A stretch of DNA of 64,000 bases, taken from positions 5,332,001 to 5,396,000 of the forward strand of contig CP075497.1 in NCBI GenBank assembly GCA_021613535.1, read 5' to 3'. The stretch comes from Adineta vaga. Taxonomy: Eukaryota > Rotifera. The notes under the pieces were generated by a model. That model made no database searches and was not told the origin of the DNA. It saw nothing but the letters and a program-made list of their open reading frames with translations. This document shows, piece by piece, positions 1 through 12,341 of this stretch. A program made the translations under genes and the position numbers. Numbering within the stretch: position 1 is the stretch's first letter; the number at the start of each line of letters is the position of its first letter.

Positions 1-729
1 CTGATATTATTATAAATACATACTACTACTAAAACGGGTGGATTCCCAAAACAATCTTTCAGATCAGTATGTCGATCATTACGTGAATCTATGTAATAAG
101 CCAATGGAAATAGGAAGCCAACAAAAATCTGATTAACTAGTGAGAAAATAATAATGTGTTTCTGATATCTAAAAAAATACATGTGATTTTACTCGCTGTC
201 CTTGGATGATCAACAGTTGCTGATCTTTGTTTTGCTTGATGATCATTATTGAAATCTAATATTGGTCTCTTTCTTTTATTGTTCGATGGTATATTTTCTT
301 CAAATCGATTTCCTATAATGTGAAGTGAAAATAAGTTAATTTGTCTATTTACAAGCAATAGATAAACATACCATATGTATTAGCAATCGTACTACTAGCT
401 GTTGCAAATGTACCTGAAAATATACAGATTCATAAGAGTGAGATCAGTTATTATCATTCTTACTCTGAAAAGTTGCAGTTGTAATTGCAAGTGGTTCAGG
501 TGCAGTTTTGAACCATGATTCATCAGATGGTTGTTCATTCGAAATTTCTTCTTCATTAAATAATTCCGAACTTATAGACGGAACTGATGAAAAGTCCTGT
601 TGTGTTGTTACATTGCGTTGATGCTGATCACCTTTTAGATAAATAAATAAATAAATAAACGTATCGCAAATCATCAAACTAGTAATCTATTCGACTGTAC
701 ACTTACAAACATCTTTCGTAGAATTAGCC
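1..729 (-). CDS. Partial gene of unknown function, runs off the left edge
   Basis: I do not recognise this protein. Five exons connect in a single frame on the minus strand: 707-729, 464-631, 372-413, 193-312 and 1-136, each bounded by GT and AG. The predicted chain has a Ser/Glu-rich, probably disordered stretch (exon 464-631), a basic patch with KRKR (exon 193-312), and a final hydrophobic-to-polar stretch with the motifs FVGFLFPLAYY and DCFGNPPV that stays open to the window edge. The last acceptor is the AG at 137-138, chosen because it keeps the frame open to base 1; the nearby AG at 129-130 would give a stop. Both ends are missing. A short ATG exon near 790-842 with a donor at its end could be the 5' exon, but its phase does not fit, so the start is unresolved. 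Confidence 0.5.
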
Positions 730-731
730 CT

Positions 732-1297
732 AAAATAGAATAATATACGCAATATAATAATGAATGATATACGTAGCAGTGCTTACATATACGTATCTCA
801 ATATTGAGTTAGAACTTAAAATGAAGCTAAATACAGAAGACATTAGCTTAGCTTACTAAAATGCAAATACATTGGATTGGATTGAAATTTGGAAAAAAAC
901 CGTCAGATCTTACAATGAAGAAATTGATTTGCTGTACGATAGTTATTACTCATGAGAGCTCTCAATCGATGGCGCCAGTAGAGGCCTCAATACGTTGAGC
1001 ATATAACAGAATTTTTAATTTGTTTTTCAAAAGTTTACAAATAATATCAAGCATGAAAATGAAATATAATTTATTGACTTGAAATCTTAGTAAAAAGGTG
1101 ATCAATGATTACCGACACTAAGATAATTATGTTATTGAATACATGAAAACACGTGTTAGCTATTTTTGCTTACTTGTAAGAATATTGATACTAAAGGTAA
1201 AGAGTATTGAATAGTTTCACGAGAAATAATTTTTAAAAAGATCTAAATTCGTTTGACAATATATTTATTGAATCGAAAATACATGTAATTAAAAATA
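732..1297. other. Intergenic or upstream region
   Basis: AT-rich. It may hold unresolved 5' exons of the minus-strand gene to its left. The 790-842 segment (minus strand) begins with ATG and ends at a GTAAGC donor, but cannot be joined in frame to the next exon. I see no RNA gene or repeat. Confidence 0.4.
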
Positions 1298-1871
1298 TCA
1301 AAAGCGTTGATGTAAAACAGGATGAGTACTATGCTGTTTGATTAACCACCATATCTGACTAACAACGACACCCAAAGTTATTAAACCAACTAGACTGAAA
1401 CCAACGATAAGTAGTGTTAATGCTGGTCGTTCACTAGGTTTTACCCATTGAACCTTTTCGATGTTAGTTCGATCATAAAAGCATGTATAACTGCTATTAA
1501 CCTATATAAAAACAATAAAGATGATAACAAATTTATTTGTTACAGAAAATATTTACTTGAATTTGTAATAAACGTGGTATTTCATCGATATGAATCACAC
1601 TAGATATATATGCTCCATTAGCAATTTGATACTGAACTGCAAAATGTTCAGTATAGCATGTAGATGGATGACATCCATCACAGTTGCAATCATAGGAAAG
1701 TTTTTCGTCGGAAATATTTGAAACAAAACAAATTGTATTTGTATATACTCGTTGTTGATCTCGAATAACTCGTAGACGATGTGCACCGACTGCTCCAACA
1801 ATTAAAGCTGCTACAAAGACGATAGCAGCACATCCCAAGATGAACAAAGCACGAAGTGAGTGCAGAAACAT
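1298..1871 (-). CDS. Two-pass membrane protein with Cys-rich extracellular loop
   Basis: Two exons, 1557-1871 and 1298-1501, separated by a 55-nt GT-AG intron, encode 172 residues. A transmembrane helix lies near residues 8-30 (LFILGCAAIVFVAALIVGA) and a second near 135-157 (LTLLIVGFSLVGLITLGVVV). The loop between them carries several cysteines (CNCDGC, STC, YTCFYDRTN) and an N-I-S glycosylation sequon, which suggests short cytoplasmic ends and an extracellular disulfide-bonded loop. This topology resembles the beta subunits of BK calcium-activated potassium channels, which also have two helices and a Cys-rich loop with a CxYD-type element. The resemblance is architectural only and I do not assign the family. 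The gene reality is well supported by the splice phase and the second hydrophobic helix. Confidence 0.65.
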
Positions 1872-2639
1872 GTGTTAAGTAAAGTGTGTGTGTGTATGTA
1901 TGTATGGTAACAATGAGTATATTCTTTTGATTAACTACTAAATGATACAAAGCAGATTAGATATCTCGTTACGCTTGAAAGGATATGCACGTAGCGATCA
2001 TTCGCCAGTTATATAGAAGATCAATAGTCTATTCATTATATAATAAAGATATAATATTGACCTACAGAATAGCGAAAATGTTCTTACATTCGATGTAATC
2101 ATACAATATACACAGTAATTTTAACTCGAAATCGATGTCTCCGAACATCTTTGATTAAACACAAGTTTTGAAGACAAAAATGAAAAATATCTCATTCTAT
2201 TTCGAATTTAATGGAAATAATTACAGATGAAAAAGAATGAATTTTTCATTCCATTTTTTATGTTTCTGTATCACATGTTTGCATTAGTAGTGATTTAATC
2301 ATTGCCATAAGTAAGCTTTACTTGAATGTATACGAAATTCTTCCAACAACGCATATTTCTATAATTTCATTGCATCAAAAATATTATAAAAAGTAATATG
2401 TCTATTTAAAACTCGAAACAATATAGTTAACTCTAAATATGTGTTCATTAATGATAAAAGAGTTAATTTTTTCTCGTCATATACTGTCATCTGCATACGA
2501 CTACTATTCATTGGTGAAGACAATTTTTTGTCGCTATGATCGCTTATTCTTATCAGACGATTGTAACTCTTCGTTTTAGTAATCCCAAAAATAAAACAAT
2601 CTATCTATTAATTACAAATTTTCTATTCTAATTGACAAT
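1872..2639. other. Divergent intergenic region
   Basis: Lies between two divergently transcribed genes (minus 1298-1871 and plus 2640-2990). It is AT-rich with a short GTGTGTGTATGTATGTATG run near 1886. No coding potential or RNA gene seen; presumably contains both promoters. Confidence 0.4.
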
Positions 2640-2990
2640 ATGAACGATCCTTCTTCATCATCAGAAAGTATTCATAATGTTACTTGCTGTTCATCATCAT
2701 CGACACCACCGATGCCAATGTTAACAGCTGATGATTATCTCGATGGTCTGCATTGTGTTCATGAAGCACAAAAAGTCAATGCAACGCCCCAGGAAATTAT
2801 GTTTAAATTACGTCTTTATCTCGAAGATAAAGTTGGTGGAAAAAATATTCTTCTTACTATATTAACACTTATACGTCGGGAGCAGATTATTGATTTTAAT
2901 AATCATAAAGAATATGAATATTGTACAAGTTTATTGCCACTTTTTATGGTTCTTATTTGTTTAGAAAATTCATTGGCTGAACAAAGATGA
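2640..2990 (+). CDS. Small single-exon protein of unknown function
   Basis: Encodes 116 residues starting at the first ATG. The first 25 residues are Ser/Pro-rich and low in complexity. Residues 28-110 look folded and helical, with alternating hydrophobic and charged residues (YLDGLHCVHEAQKV, IMFKLRLYLEDKV, NILLTILTLIRREQIIDF, LLPLFMVLICLENSL). No signal peptide is visible. No family is recognised. A polyadenylation signal AATAAA lies at 3165-3170, about 175 nt past the stop, which supports a real transcript. Confidence 0.5.
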   Translation: MNDPSSSSESIHNVTCCSSSSTPPMPMLTADDYLDGLHCVHEAQKVNATPQEIMFKLRLYLEDKVGGKNILLTILTLIRREQIIDFNNHKEYEYCTSLLPLFMVLICLENSLAEQR

Positions 2991-3724
2991 TTAAATATGT
3001 TGAGTTTACATATTTAATTCTTCTTTTTCTTCTTCTTCTTCTTCAGAAGGCACACAGTGATGAATTCGTCTGTTTGATGGTGAATTTTTCTTTTTCGTAA
3101 ATTGTATTTTAATCGTAAACATTTGTAAGAATAGTGTTGAAACTATTTTTGTTTCTTAACTTTCAATAAAATTGATCGACAGAAGTAAAAAGAAGTACAA
3201 TGAACCTTTCATTGATATACTTGTTTCGTGAAAAGAAATACATCGATCAAATACTGATTGAAATTCATCCTCAAGATTAAAATTCTTATCCTAACCTAAT
3301 CCATACGATTACGTATTCAAGTGCACACGCGTTATACACTTATACGATTTTGACCGATTATAAAACTCATTTGTATGTATAACATCTTCGATGACGATAA
3401 ATCTATTTGTTTCTTTTTTTTTTGAAATCGATCAATACCAACAAGAAGTTATAAAGTTCTGTCACATTTGTCTTTCCCTTTGAAACAGTTACTCATAAAA
3501 TAAGAGTACTATGGACTAATTAATCATCAATAGAAAGTTTTCGAGGAAATATTTTTTGATAAAATTTAGTTTCCCCTGTTCTATATTGCCGCTTTTTTTA
3601 AAGAAAGAATTAGAAATATACAATAATAATCATTGAAAAAAATTTCAACCAGTGTTCATAGAGTGAGAGTAGCATGTACAGTGAGAGAAAAAAGATAGAT
3701 GTTCATTTCATAATTTGTTTGATT
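2991..3724. other. Convergent intergenic region
   Basis: 3' flanks of two convergent genes. Contains the poly(A) signal at 3165 and pyrimidine-rich runs (CTTCTTCTTC near 3040, poly-T near 3415). No gene seen. Confidence 0.4.
3165..3170 (+). terminator. Poly(A) signal AATAAA
   Basis: Canonical AATAAA hexamer 175 nt downstream of the stop of the 116-residue plus-strand ORF, the expected distance for 3' end formation. Confidence 0.45.
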
Positions 3725-4620
3725 TTAATAATGACGACCATGTTGATTATATTGTGGAGCATAACCGTAACCTGCACCACCAACACGTCCATCACCATTT
3801 AAATCCATACCTGTTACTTTTTCTAACTGGTTAATTAAGCCACCACCGCCGCCACCTCCATGATGTGGAGCTGGTCCATAACCTTGTGCACCGTATTGAT
3901 TGAAAGGTGGTGGACAGGGAGCACCACCATATTGATTATAATTCGGAGGGCAACCCTGACCACCATATGGACCATAGTTTGGTGGACAAGGCGGAGCTCC
4001 ATATTGATTATATTGATTATATTGTGGTGGATAACCAGGAGGACCATATTGATTTTGATGACCGTAACTGTTTCCTATTCGTCCATCACCATTTAAATCC
4101 ATATGAGTAGCTTTTTCTAAGTGATTCATTATGCCACCTCCAGCACCTTGTCCGTGACGACCATAACCTAGTTTTGATAATGAAAGAAAATTAGTTGTAT
4201 TCAAAACACATAAAACATACCTGAACCGATTACCCCATCTCCATTCAGATCAACACCTAGTTTCTTTTCAACTTGTTTTGTAATAAAATCTAAATAACAC
4301 AAGAAAACAAAGAATTTAGAGAACTAATTTTAAAACCTTTAAGTATCGAAGAATCAGAAGGATAGTAGTTTTTACATTTGGACTCTACTCATTCTCCCGG
4401 AAGTAAGAATAATTGTGAATAAGAAACTCCACAAGTTTTTTGTTGTTATTTATCTGACATGTCTCGATCATAGGGATTTTAATAAAACTTTGACATTTTC
4501 AAAAACAAAATCAACAGATTGAAGATCAAGGTAATAAATGTGTCTATCATTTATATAATTAGTTGATCAGATGTACTCTATAAATCTGATATCGATAAGA
4601 TTAGATATAAACTTACTCAT
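3725..4620 (-). CDS. Gly/Tyr/Pro-rich protein with three DLNGDG calcium-loop-like repeats
   Basis: Three exons, 4617-4620, 4221-4289 and 3725-4167, give 171 residues; the start codon sits in a 4-nt first exon (ATG plus one base). Three copies of an amphipathic helix followed by a loop are visible: LGVDLNGDGVIG, THMDLNGDGRIG and TGMDLNGDGRVG, each preceded by a helix ending in EK. Between copies two and three is a low-complexity linker rich in Tyr, Pro, Gly, Gln and Asn with QYG, CPP and NYN repeats. The loops match the first nine positions of an EF-hand or dockerin loop (D-x-N-x-D-G-x-I) but lack the acidic residue at position 12. Calcium binding is therefore plausible but not shown. No signal peptide. 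The linker is the kind found in condensing or adhesive proteins. Function unknown. Confidence 0.7.
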
Positions 4621-5210
4621 GTTTTTTTCTTGTTGTGTATGGTATAAAGAATCTTTGAAATAATAGATGATATCGACGTTAAGTTGTCTTATTTATATAC
4701 TTTTCTCTTCGACAAATGACGGAATAAATAACCAAACGTTCGTCATTTCTTCCTACACGGCCGTATTTTTCTTCTTTCTCTTTCTATCGTTTTCTTTTCT
4801 GTCTCTCTCTCTCTCGTGTTCTTCTCCTGTGTTTGAATCAACAACATCTACCAAGATAAATACAGCATTAACGTTTTCGTATGTCTTTTACATTATTCTG
4901 TTCTTTTCATACGACGTCATCTGGTACAACATTTCTTCTCCTCAGTGTCTTCTACTTCACGTATTTACTAGAAATAAATACGTCTGAATAAGGTCGTCAA
5001 ACAAAAGGAGAAATGATTCATAGGATTCTATGTCAGAATATCTTGTACGTCACATCTTTTCAGAATTAATCAAATTCTGTCACGTTTGAAGAAAAACGTA
5101 GAATTTCAATAAAATGAATAACCTTGTTGTCAATGTAACAAAAAAAAATTGATGTAGAATACTCGAGATTCTTTTTCTCGGAATTGATTTTATTCGTTTT
5201 TTTTATTGAA
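4621..5210. other. Intergenic region, promoter of the DLNGDG gene and 3' flank of VWA8
   Basis: Contains a CT-rich tract (4765-4830). A 106-codon ORF on the plus strand here translates to low-complexity Phe/Ser and is not believed. Confidence 0.4.
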
Positions 5211-8200
5211 TTAATGCAAAACATCCGAAGTGAAAATAGTTTTTAATACTTTTGGTATTTGACTTGTTTCCAAACAGACGAAACCTTTTCCTGATGGTAA
5301 ATTTTGTTGTAAATGAATTGCTTGTTGTCCTAATGAACCAATAAACATTGCAAAACATTGTACATTCTCATTTGATTGTAACATCTTGCCAAATATTTTC
5401 GGTGACAAACCATATCGATCGAAATTTGCATCGGATATAACAATAACAAAACGTTCATCGACAGTATCATCAGGTTCTGCTTGTAAATCTTCAATAGCTT
5501 TCTTCAAAGCTGAAAAAGTATTATCACCTGAACTACAAAACATTGTATGTGTATACATAAGTTTAAGTAATTTTAAACGTTCTTTATTATTTTTTGGTGC
5601 TTGATGTTTTCGTACAAGTTCTATGGAAGTTTCGTCACCGGAATGACCAACAATATCATAAGTAAATTTATGTTCAAAACCTGCTAATGATTCAAGAAAC
5701 ATCAAAACACATTCACATTGTCTTTCTAAACGATTATCAACACCATTAAAACGATACATTGATGCAGAAAGATCAACAACTAAACGAAGACGTTTAGCTT
5801 TCGTTTGTGGACTACCAGGTTCTGGTGGAACATCAGCACGATATTTATAAATAGATTTTTCTCCTATAATGCCTTCAATTAATTTTCGTTCGTCCCAATC
5901 ACCAGTAGTACGATGACGCTAAGAAAAATGAAATATCAATACAAAAACAAAGAATCGAATTTTTAAATTCAATCTTACCACCCATTGTCGATCATGTGAC
6001 TTTGCTTCTAATGATTCAATAATTGAACGAAGCATTTTAATTTCACTCGAAATTTTGTTTAGATACTTTTCATAGACTTCATGTTCATATTCAGACATTT
6101 CGATTTCTTTTAAACGTTCTTTAAAAACTTTTTGACCTAATTCTCTTGCTGCTTTTCGAATATGTTCTGGTACTGCAGCTTTAACTTCATCAGGTACTTG
6201 ATACACCTGATGACCACTATCCAATCGATATGGTCCACCAATTCCACCGAGACCTTAATAATCATAAATCAAGATTCAAAAGAAGAAGAACAAACTTCCA
6301 ACGAGCAAACCTGCTGTGTCCCGACCACCACTTCCACCAGCCCATTGATTTCCACCTACATGTGGTTCATTTTTTGGATCAACTTTTCCATGTTTAGGTC
6401 CACTTAAATCTGTTTTTCCATTTTTCAAATATTCAATATCAAGACTATGTTCACCGGATCGTCCAGTTTGTTTACTCCAATTATCCAGCGAAATTTGTAG
6501 ATTAGTAGGTACTATTTCCCAATGATGAATATTTGCACGACTATCGATCGTTATCAACGAGCCATCATCAAATTGAGCCGCAAGAACGCCTGAACTCGAT
6601 TTAGTTAACATATGCCATTCATGTTGTGATATTGACGAACGAGAATTTGGGTCTTGTGAACGCTGAATAGGAATATATGTAATTAAATGACGATTTAAAT
6701 CAAGTAATTCAATATAAGAGAGAATTGCTGAATCAGGAATATCATTTTTCATACTGAAAGATAAAAAACAAACAAACATGAAGAAATCTCAAGAATACTA
6801 GTTCGTAGACATACATAAATTTTTTATCAATATCATTTTTTCCATAAAATGAAGCAATTAATGAATGCTGCTTATTGATAAATGTTTGTAATCGTCGTTT
6901 TTCGTATACTTCTTGTGGCGGAGCATCAGTCATTGAGATAGAATTTGATCGTTTAAATCGTTCAACAGTAAGACTACTATCATTATTTTTGACAATCTTT
7001 GCTAAGTAGTCATGTAAACTCGAAAACCATAATGAATTATTACTGATATGTCCACCACTAGTTGCTAAACCAATGGTATCAACATGATAATCAATTAATG
7101 ATAAAGTTGGCTTATGATCAGTTTTTGTATTTAGAAGATATGAAGATGAAGATTGTTGAACATGATCTGTAAGTATCCATTGATCACCAAAAGGAAACAC
7201 ATGACGAATAGAAACAGGAAGTTTTATTTGTTGAGATGTATTCTTAGTAAAATCCATGATATGAATAAAATTTTGATTAAATATATATTGAAGAAGTTGA
7301 CCATTCGTTGGGTTGTACAAGGAACGTGATATGGATGTTGTGCGTTGAGAAAGCATTTCATTAAATTTACGACTAATAGTTTGTGTTAATGGCGAAGATG
7401 ATGTGATCGATGATTGAATCAATGAACTTCGACCATCATCTAAATTAACTAACGTCCAAGTTTGACTGGTTAAATCACCAACAACAACTTGTTTCTCGTT
7501 TTCAGGTATTACACAAAGCTAAAATACAATGATATTATAGAGTTAACATGATGACAATTATTTACTTGATAGTTTGGCGTGGTAAATCGATTTGTCACGT
7601 TAATAAAAACAGAATTTAAATCAATTTTCTTTGCTTGATTTTCTCCCAGTTTAAACATCCATAATGATAGTGGATTTCCAGTTAATACTAATACATTTTT
7701 ATTCGATTTTAGTACATTTAAATCATGTACATAAGTTGTTTCATCTAACGGTAATCTATATTTATAAATTAATTCTGAAAAATTTTGTGTTCGAGAATCA
7801 TTTCGATGAATTGAGTTGATTATTTTGATCGGTTGTGTAGTTGATTTTTCATTGAAAATAATCGATGATGATGACGACGATGGTTCGATATCTTTCTCAT
7901 TAAACATTTTCATTGACCATGTTTCTCGATTAGCTACAAGTTTTAATGGATGACTTGTTGCTAAATTAACTGTTCGCTTTTCAATATGAAACGGAATTCC
8001 TTGACGGTGAAGAATACCACGGATTCGATCAATTACATCCGTATTATAATTATCTAAGTCGAATACATTTTTGACAACATCAGCTAATGATTCATTTGGA
8101 TACATATGTAAATGTTTAACGATTGAAACAAGTTCACGTAAACTGTATGGATAGGAAATAATACCGTCGATAGATAATTGACGTAATTCAGTAAAAACAT

Positions 8201-11200
8201 CAACTAATTGTTCGATTTTTTGACGTTCAAGATTGGGTGCAAAATTTTGAAGAAGAATTATTTCACTTTCACGAGGTGGATTAAGGATAGGAAATGTTGA
8301 AAAATGATCACCTAAACTTAAGAAGAAACTAAAAGAAAAGAAAGATATTTTATCTTTAGGAAGAAGGTACCAATGAATGAACATACTCATTGCCAAGAAA
8401 TGGAAAGCCAGGTCTATTTGCAAGAACAATCATACGAAAATTTGGATGTGTACGAATGATAAGATTTGATGGAATAGTTGAAATGTGTCCTGTCTCTTTT
8501 GGATAAACACGTCGTCCATCATTTAAAAACATTGAACCACTTTCAATTAATGATTTAAGGATACCAGTCACATTTGTTGGAGCTTTATCTGCTTCATCAA
8601 TTACTGCAACAGAACCTTCTTTAATTGCTTTAATCAATGGACTATCTTCATAAACAATTCGACCATCAATGATATTAGCTTGAATCGTCAGACTTTGAAC
8701 AGTTGTATCACCTTAAATAAATTCCGTTTCAAAACTTGATTCCTAATTCTTTATACTACTTACGATGCAATTGAATATATTCACGAGGTAATTTCAATGT
8801 TTGAAGATAATGATCAACAATACGATTCTTAGCAACACTAAATTATTTAAGAATGTTATTTATACGAAATAAATATCAGTAGACTAACCCTTGTGGTCCA
8901 ATTAGAAGTAAATGTTCACCAAGAGAGAATGATTCATGCATTTGTTGAATAATTTCACTATGTATCGGATTTTCATAGAAAACTGTAAATGGAACTTTTG
9001 CTGCATGTTCAAAAGATGCATTTAATTGTTGATTATTGTTTATTGATTGTTTCCAATTGATTTCTGATGCATTTATTTGTTGATTTTCTTCGAGACCTGA
9101 TTTCGTTAGTGCTTCGTAAAAAGTATCTTGAACAAGGCGTGGAAGAAATGGTGCCGAAGTTTGTCGAATTAATTGTTCGCGTAAATGAATTTGATAATTG
9201 GAAGTTTGATTTTGTAAATGTTTAGCAATACGTAAAACATTTCGTGTCGATAATGATTGCGCAACAGTTTTCAATTGTGTTTCCGAGGAATTTCGTAAAT
9301 CATGTACAAATTGAAGTAAATGTTCAATTGCTGGAATTGATTGATTGGGAGATGTTGTTGATAATAATGAATAAACAATTTGACGTTCTTCATTCAAATT
9401 TAATGAACGCATTTGATGATAGAGGAATAAATTTAATGTTTCAGCATTTAACCAATTTTGTTCACTTGAGGATTTTGATGTTGAACTTTCGTTTGATGCA
9501 CTTGTATTGGATGTCGGTGGTTCAGCAAGTGCAATTATACGAAATGATGGATGAATTCGATGAAGATTTTTGGATGGATTTTCCAAAAGATCATATCGAT
9601 CATGCCTAAAATACGATGAAATAATTATAAAGATAATTTTTCATTGTGATTAAGAGTAGAAATAGTTACCGAAGAAGTCGAGTGCCATCAGGTAGAAAAA
9701 GTTCTCGATCTTGAATTAGTCGTTGTAATGAAATTAATGTATCATTATTTAAACGATGTATACCATCAAGTACAAGTAATCGACCATGAATAGCAGCTTC
9801 TACTAATGGTGTATTTTGCCAGAGAGTATCACCATTTTCATTCGTAATACGTTGTTGTAATAACTCTCGTGCTGATAGATCTTTGTATAAGACAAAATAT
9901 TCAATTGGATAATTGAGTAAAGATGCAAAATGATCAACAATTAAACTTTTCCCACAACCTTTTGGACCAACAAGACAAATATCTCCAATGGAATGGCTTA
10001 GCATTAAATCCGAAAGAAGTTGATCATGATAAGATGTTTTAATAAATGTTGGTGGAATCATTGTTGAGGACGAATCATGTGCGGGCACCTAAAATACATA
10101 TATATATATGAAAAATGTACAACAAGGATTCGAATTCTTTACCGAAATCTTATATTGTTTTCCATTCATTTCATAACTAACAGTTGCTTGTGTTTCTTGT
10201 CGATCAATATGAATAATTTTCTTTGATGAATTCTCATTGGATTGTTTCAGAGCTAATTTTTTAAACATACCTTGAATACCTTGTTTTGATTCTTTTGAAT
10301 TTTTATAAAGTATATCATATGGATAAATCCGATGAAGACAATCAGCTAGCGATATATTTGGTATTAATTCTACTAAACGAACAGCTAGATCAAGACGATC
10401 ATATGGAAAATGAATTAATTTTAATGTTTCTAAATCAGTTGAATTAACCAGAGATGCAAAAGATAATAGATGTTCAATAAATTGATTTTCAACATTAGGA
10501 TGAAGTGTTTTAAGAAGTTTAACATGTTCGGAAAATGTTAATGGTTCATTACCAATATCACGTAACTATTGATGAGAAAAGAAATATAATAATAAAAATA
10601 ATAAATTAAGCAATGTTCTACCTGAAATCGTGATCTTAGTGGTGGATCGAGACTATTTCCTTTATATTCTGTTAGTGGTGGTAATGTTAAAGCAATAACT
10701 CGAAAATCTTCATGTACACGAATAAAATTTAATTTTTCTAATTGTTCTTGGCTGTAGTATTTTAATAATTCGTCAAATCGTTGAGTTGAAACAAGAAATT
10801 GTCCATTATCTAGATTCATTTCTCGATTTTCTAAAAGATTATTTAGAATTGGTAGAACATTTCGTTCAGTTTTTTCTAATCCATCGAGAACCAATGTATG
10901 ACCATGTATAGCAGCATTGACAGCTGCTTGATTAATGAATAATGCTGTTTTATTTTGAATTTCTCGTCGTTGTTTAATATCAGAATCAGTCGTATCTCGA
11001 GTTAATTGAATATATTGATACGGTTTACGAGTTAATTCGAGATAAGCAAGAATTAAACGTCGACGAGTTGGACCAGGTGGACCAACAAACAGTGCATCTT
11101 GTCCAAGTTTATCTTTTTTCATTAACCATTCCAAATGACGAATGAATGATGGTGGGAAAAGATTTTTTTCATAATAAAGTATTGGAATCAATGATTGATC

Positions 11201-11317
11201 ATTATCAGTTCGTGGTATTACAGGACGAGTTACAGATCCAATTCGAAGAATATCAGTAGTGATCGAACGAAACGATATTGATCGTAAACCATGCAATTTT
11301 TTTGACACGATAAACAT
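5211..11317 (-). CDS. VWA8: von Willebrand factor A domain-containing protein 8 (mitochondrial AAA+ ATPase)
   Basis: Eleven exons: 10622-11317, 10143-10565, 9671-10088, 8889-9605, 8764-8838, 8387-8711, 7566-8328, 6815-7518, 6311-6753, 5979-6253, 5211-5918. They sum to 1848 codons, close to the roughly 1905 residues of vertebrate VWA8. The N-terminus (MFIVSKKLHGLRSISFRS...) is basic and hydroxylated like a mitochondrial presequence; family members are matrix proteins. Three midasin-like AAA modules follow. The first has a degenerate P-loop GPPGPTRR near residue 79, the second an intact GPKGCGKS near 414, the third GPQGVAKN near 748, followed by the Walker B-like VIDEADKAPTNV. The C-terminal VWA domain carries a MIDAS motif DLSAS near residue 1662. 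The gene lies 516 nt downstream of ATP synthase subunit c on the same strand. The exact biochemical role of the family is unsettled. Identity is very secure. Confidence 0.96.
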
Positions 11318-11833
11318 TGAACTTACCTTTCTTAAACAAAAAAGAAACGTAGAGATTACAAAATCTTTATTATTATTATTATTCTAAAAATCTTTTGTTT
11401 TTGTTTTCGTTTTCATTCGTACTTAGACTTAATTTTTCAACTTTTCGATATCTTAAAGAAAGATAATAATAAATCTGATTTTATAGAATACATATATATA
11501 TGCTTGATGATATTTGGAAGAGTTTGCAATTGAAATAATGAAGAAAATATCTCAGTCTGTTCATTTGTTTTCAATGTAAAGAAGAAGAAAAAACACTGTC
11601 TACAAAAAAAAATCTTGTTGATGTTGAAATTGTGAACAGACAAACCGGAGTGAAAGAGTTCGGAGAGGAAAAAAAGAGAAAATAGAACTAGATACTAAAG
11701 AAATCACACGCGAATGTGATAAATTACGCTAGAGACAAGAACCAAATACGCAATACACATATGAAGAAGAAAAAAAACATTGAATGCGCATTGTTTTTCA
11801 TAATTCGCGTGTGTTTGTTCTTATTCATTGGTT
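11318..11833. other. Spacer between ATP5MC and VWA8
   Basis: AT-rich with (TTA/ATT)n near 11370-11385 and GA-rich runs. A 68-codon minus ORF at 11437-11643 is low-complexity and not believed. A donor-like GTAAGT lies immediately upstream of the VWA8 start (minus strand, about 11322-11327), so a 5' untranslated exon of VWA8 may sit here. Confidence 0.35.
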
Positions 11834-12341
11834 TTAGAAAGCAAATAGAAGCCTAAAAATAAAATAAAACAATTAATTGAAAATATTGAGCAGAATATTA
11901 CGTACATAAAAGCCATCATCAGGCAAAAGAGACCCATGGCTTCAGAAAGAGCAAAACCAAGAATGGCATAAGAGAAAAGTTGTTGTTTTAAACTTGGATT
12001 ACGTGCATAGGCAACGACTAATGAGCCAAATACTGTTCCAATACCTAGACAAAATCAACAATAACAATTAAATTTATCAATAGACAACTAATAAACATAC
12101 CTGCACCAGCACCGGCTACACCAACAGTTGCTGCACCAGCTCCAATATATTTAGCAGCTGAATCAATGTCACGACGTACAGCTGATGTTGCAATTGTACG
12201 TTGTGTTGGGACCATAATTGAACTGGCCATACTTAAAATTGGTAATTGTTGTTGAAAAATAATTTGACGATTAGCCAATAATTGACCAAGACGACATAAA
12301 GCCGATGGTGATGACATTGTAAGACGAGTTAATGCTGACAT
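11834..12341 (-). CDS. ATP5MC: ATP synthase F0 subunit c, mitochondrial (proteolipid, c-ring)
   Basis: Three exons, 12101-12341, 11906-12044 and a 19-nt last exon 11834-11852, encode 132 residues. Residues 1-58 form a transit peptide ending in VRR; the mature part begins [12 protein letters not shown], the standard start of animal subunit c. Two helices follow: the glycine-rich [21 protein letters not shown] and the second helix [22 protein letters not shown]. Glu115 in ALSEAMG is the proton-carrying residue of the rotor. The polar loop [10 protein letters not shown] contacts the gamma/epsilon stalk. Length and order match ATP5G/ATP5MC of other animals. The protein makes the c-ring of the inner-membrane ATP synthase. 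Confidence 0.97.

Noticed and set aside
4667-4987. 106-codon plus-strand ORF near the DLNGDG gene
   Set aside because: Translation is Phe/Ser low-complexity from a CT-rich tract, with no splice or domain support.
11437-11643. 68-codon minus ORF between VWA8 and ATP5MC
   Set aside because: Low-complexity, with a Phe run from a GAAGAAGAAAAAA tract; likely untranslated leader or spacer.
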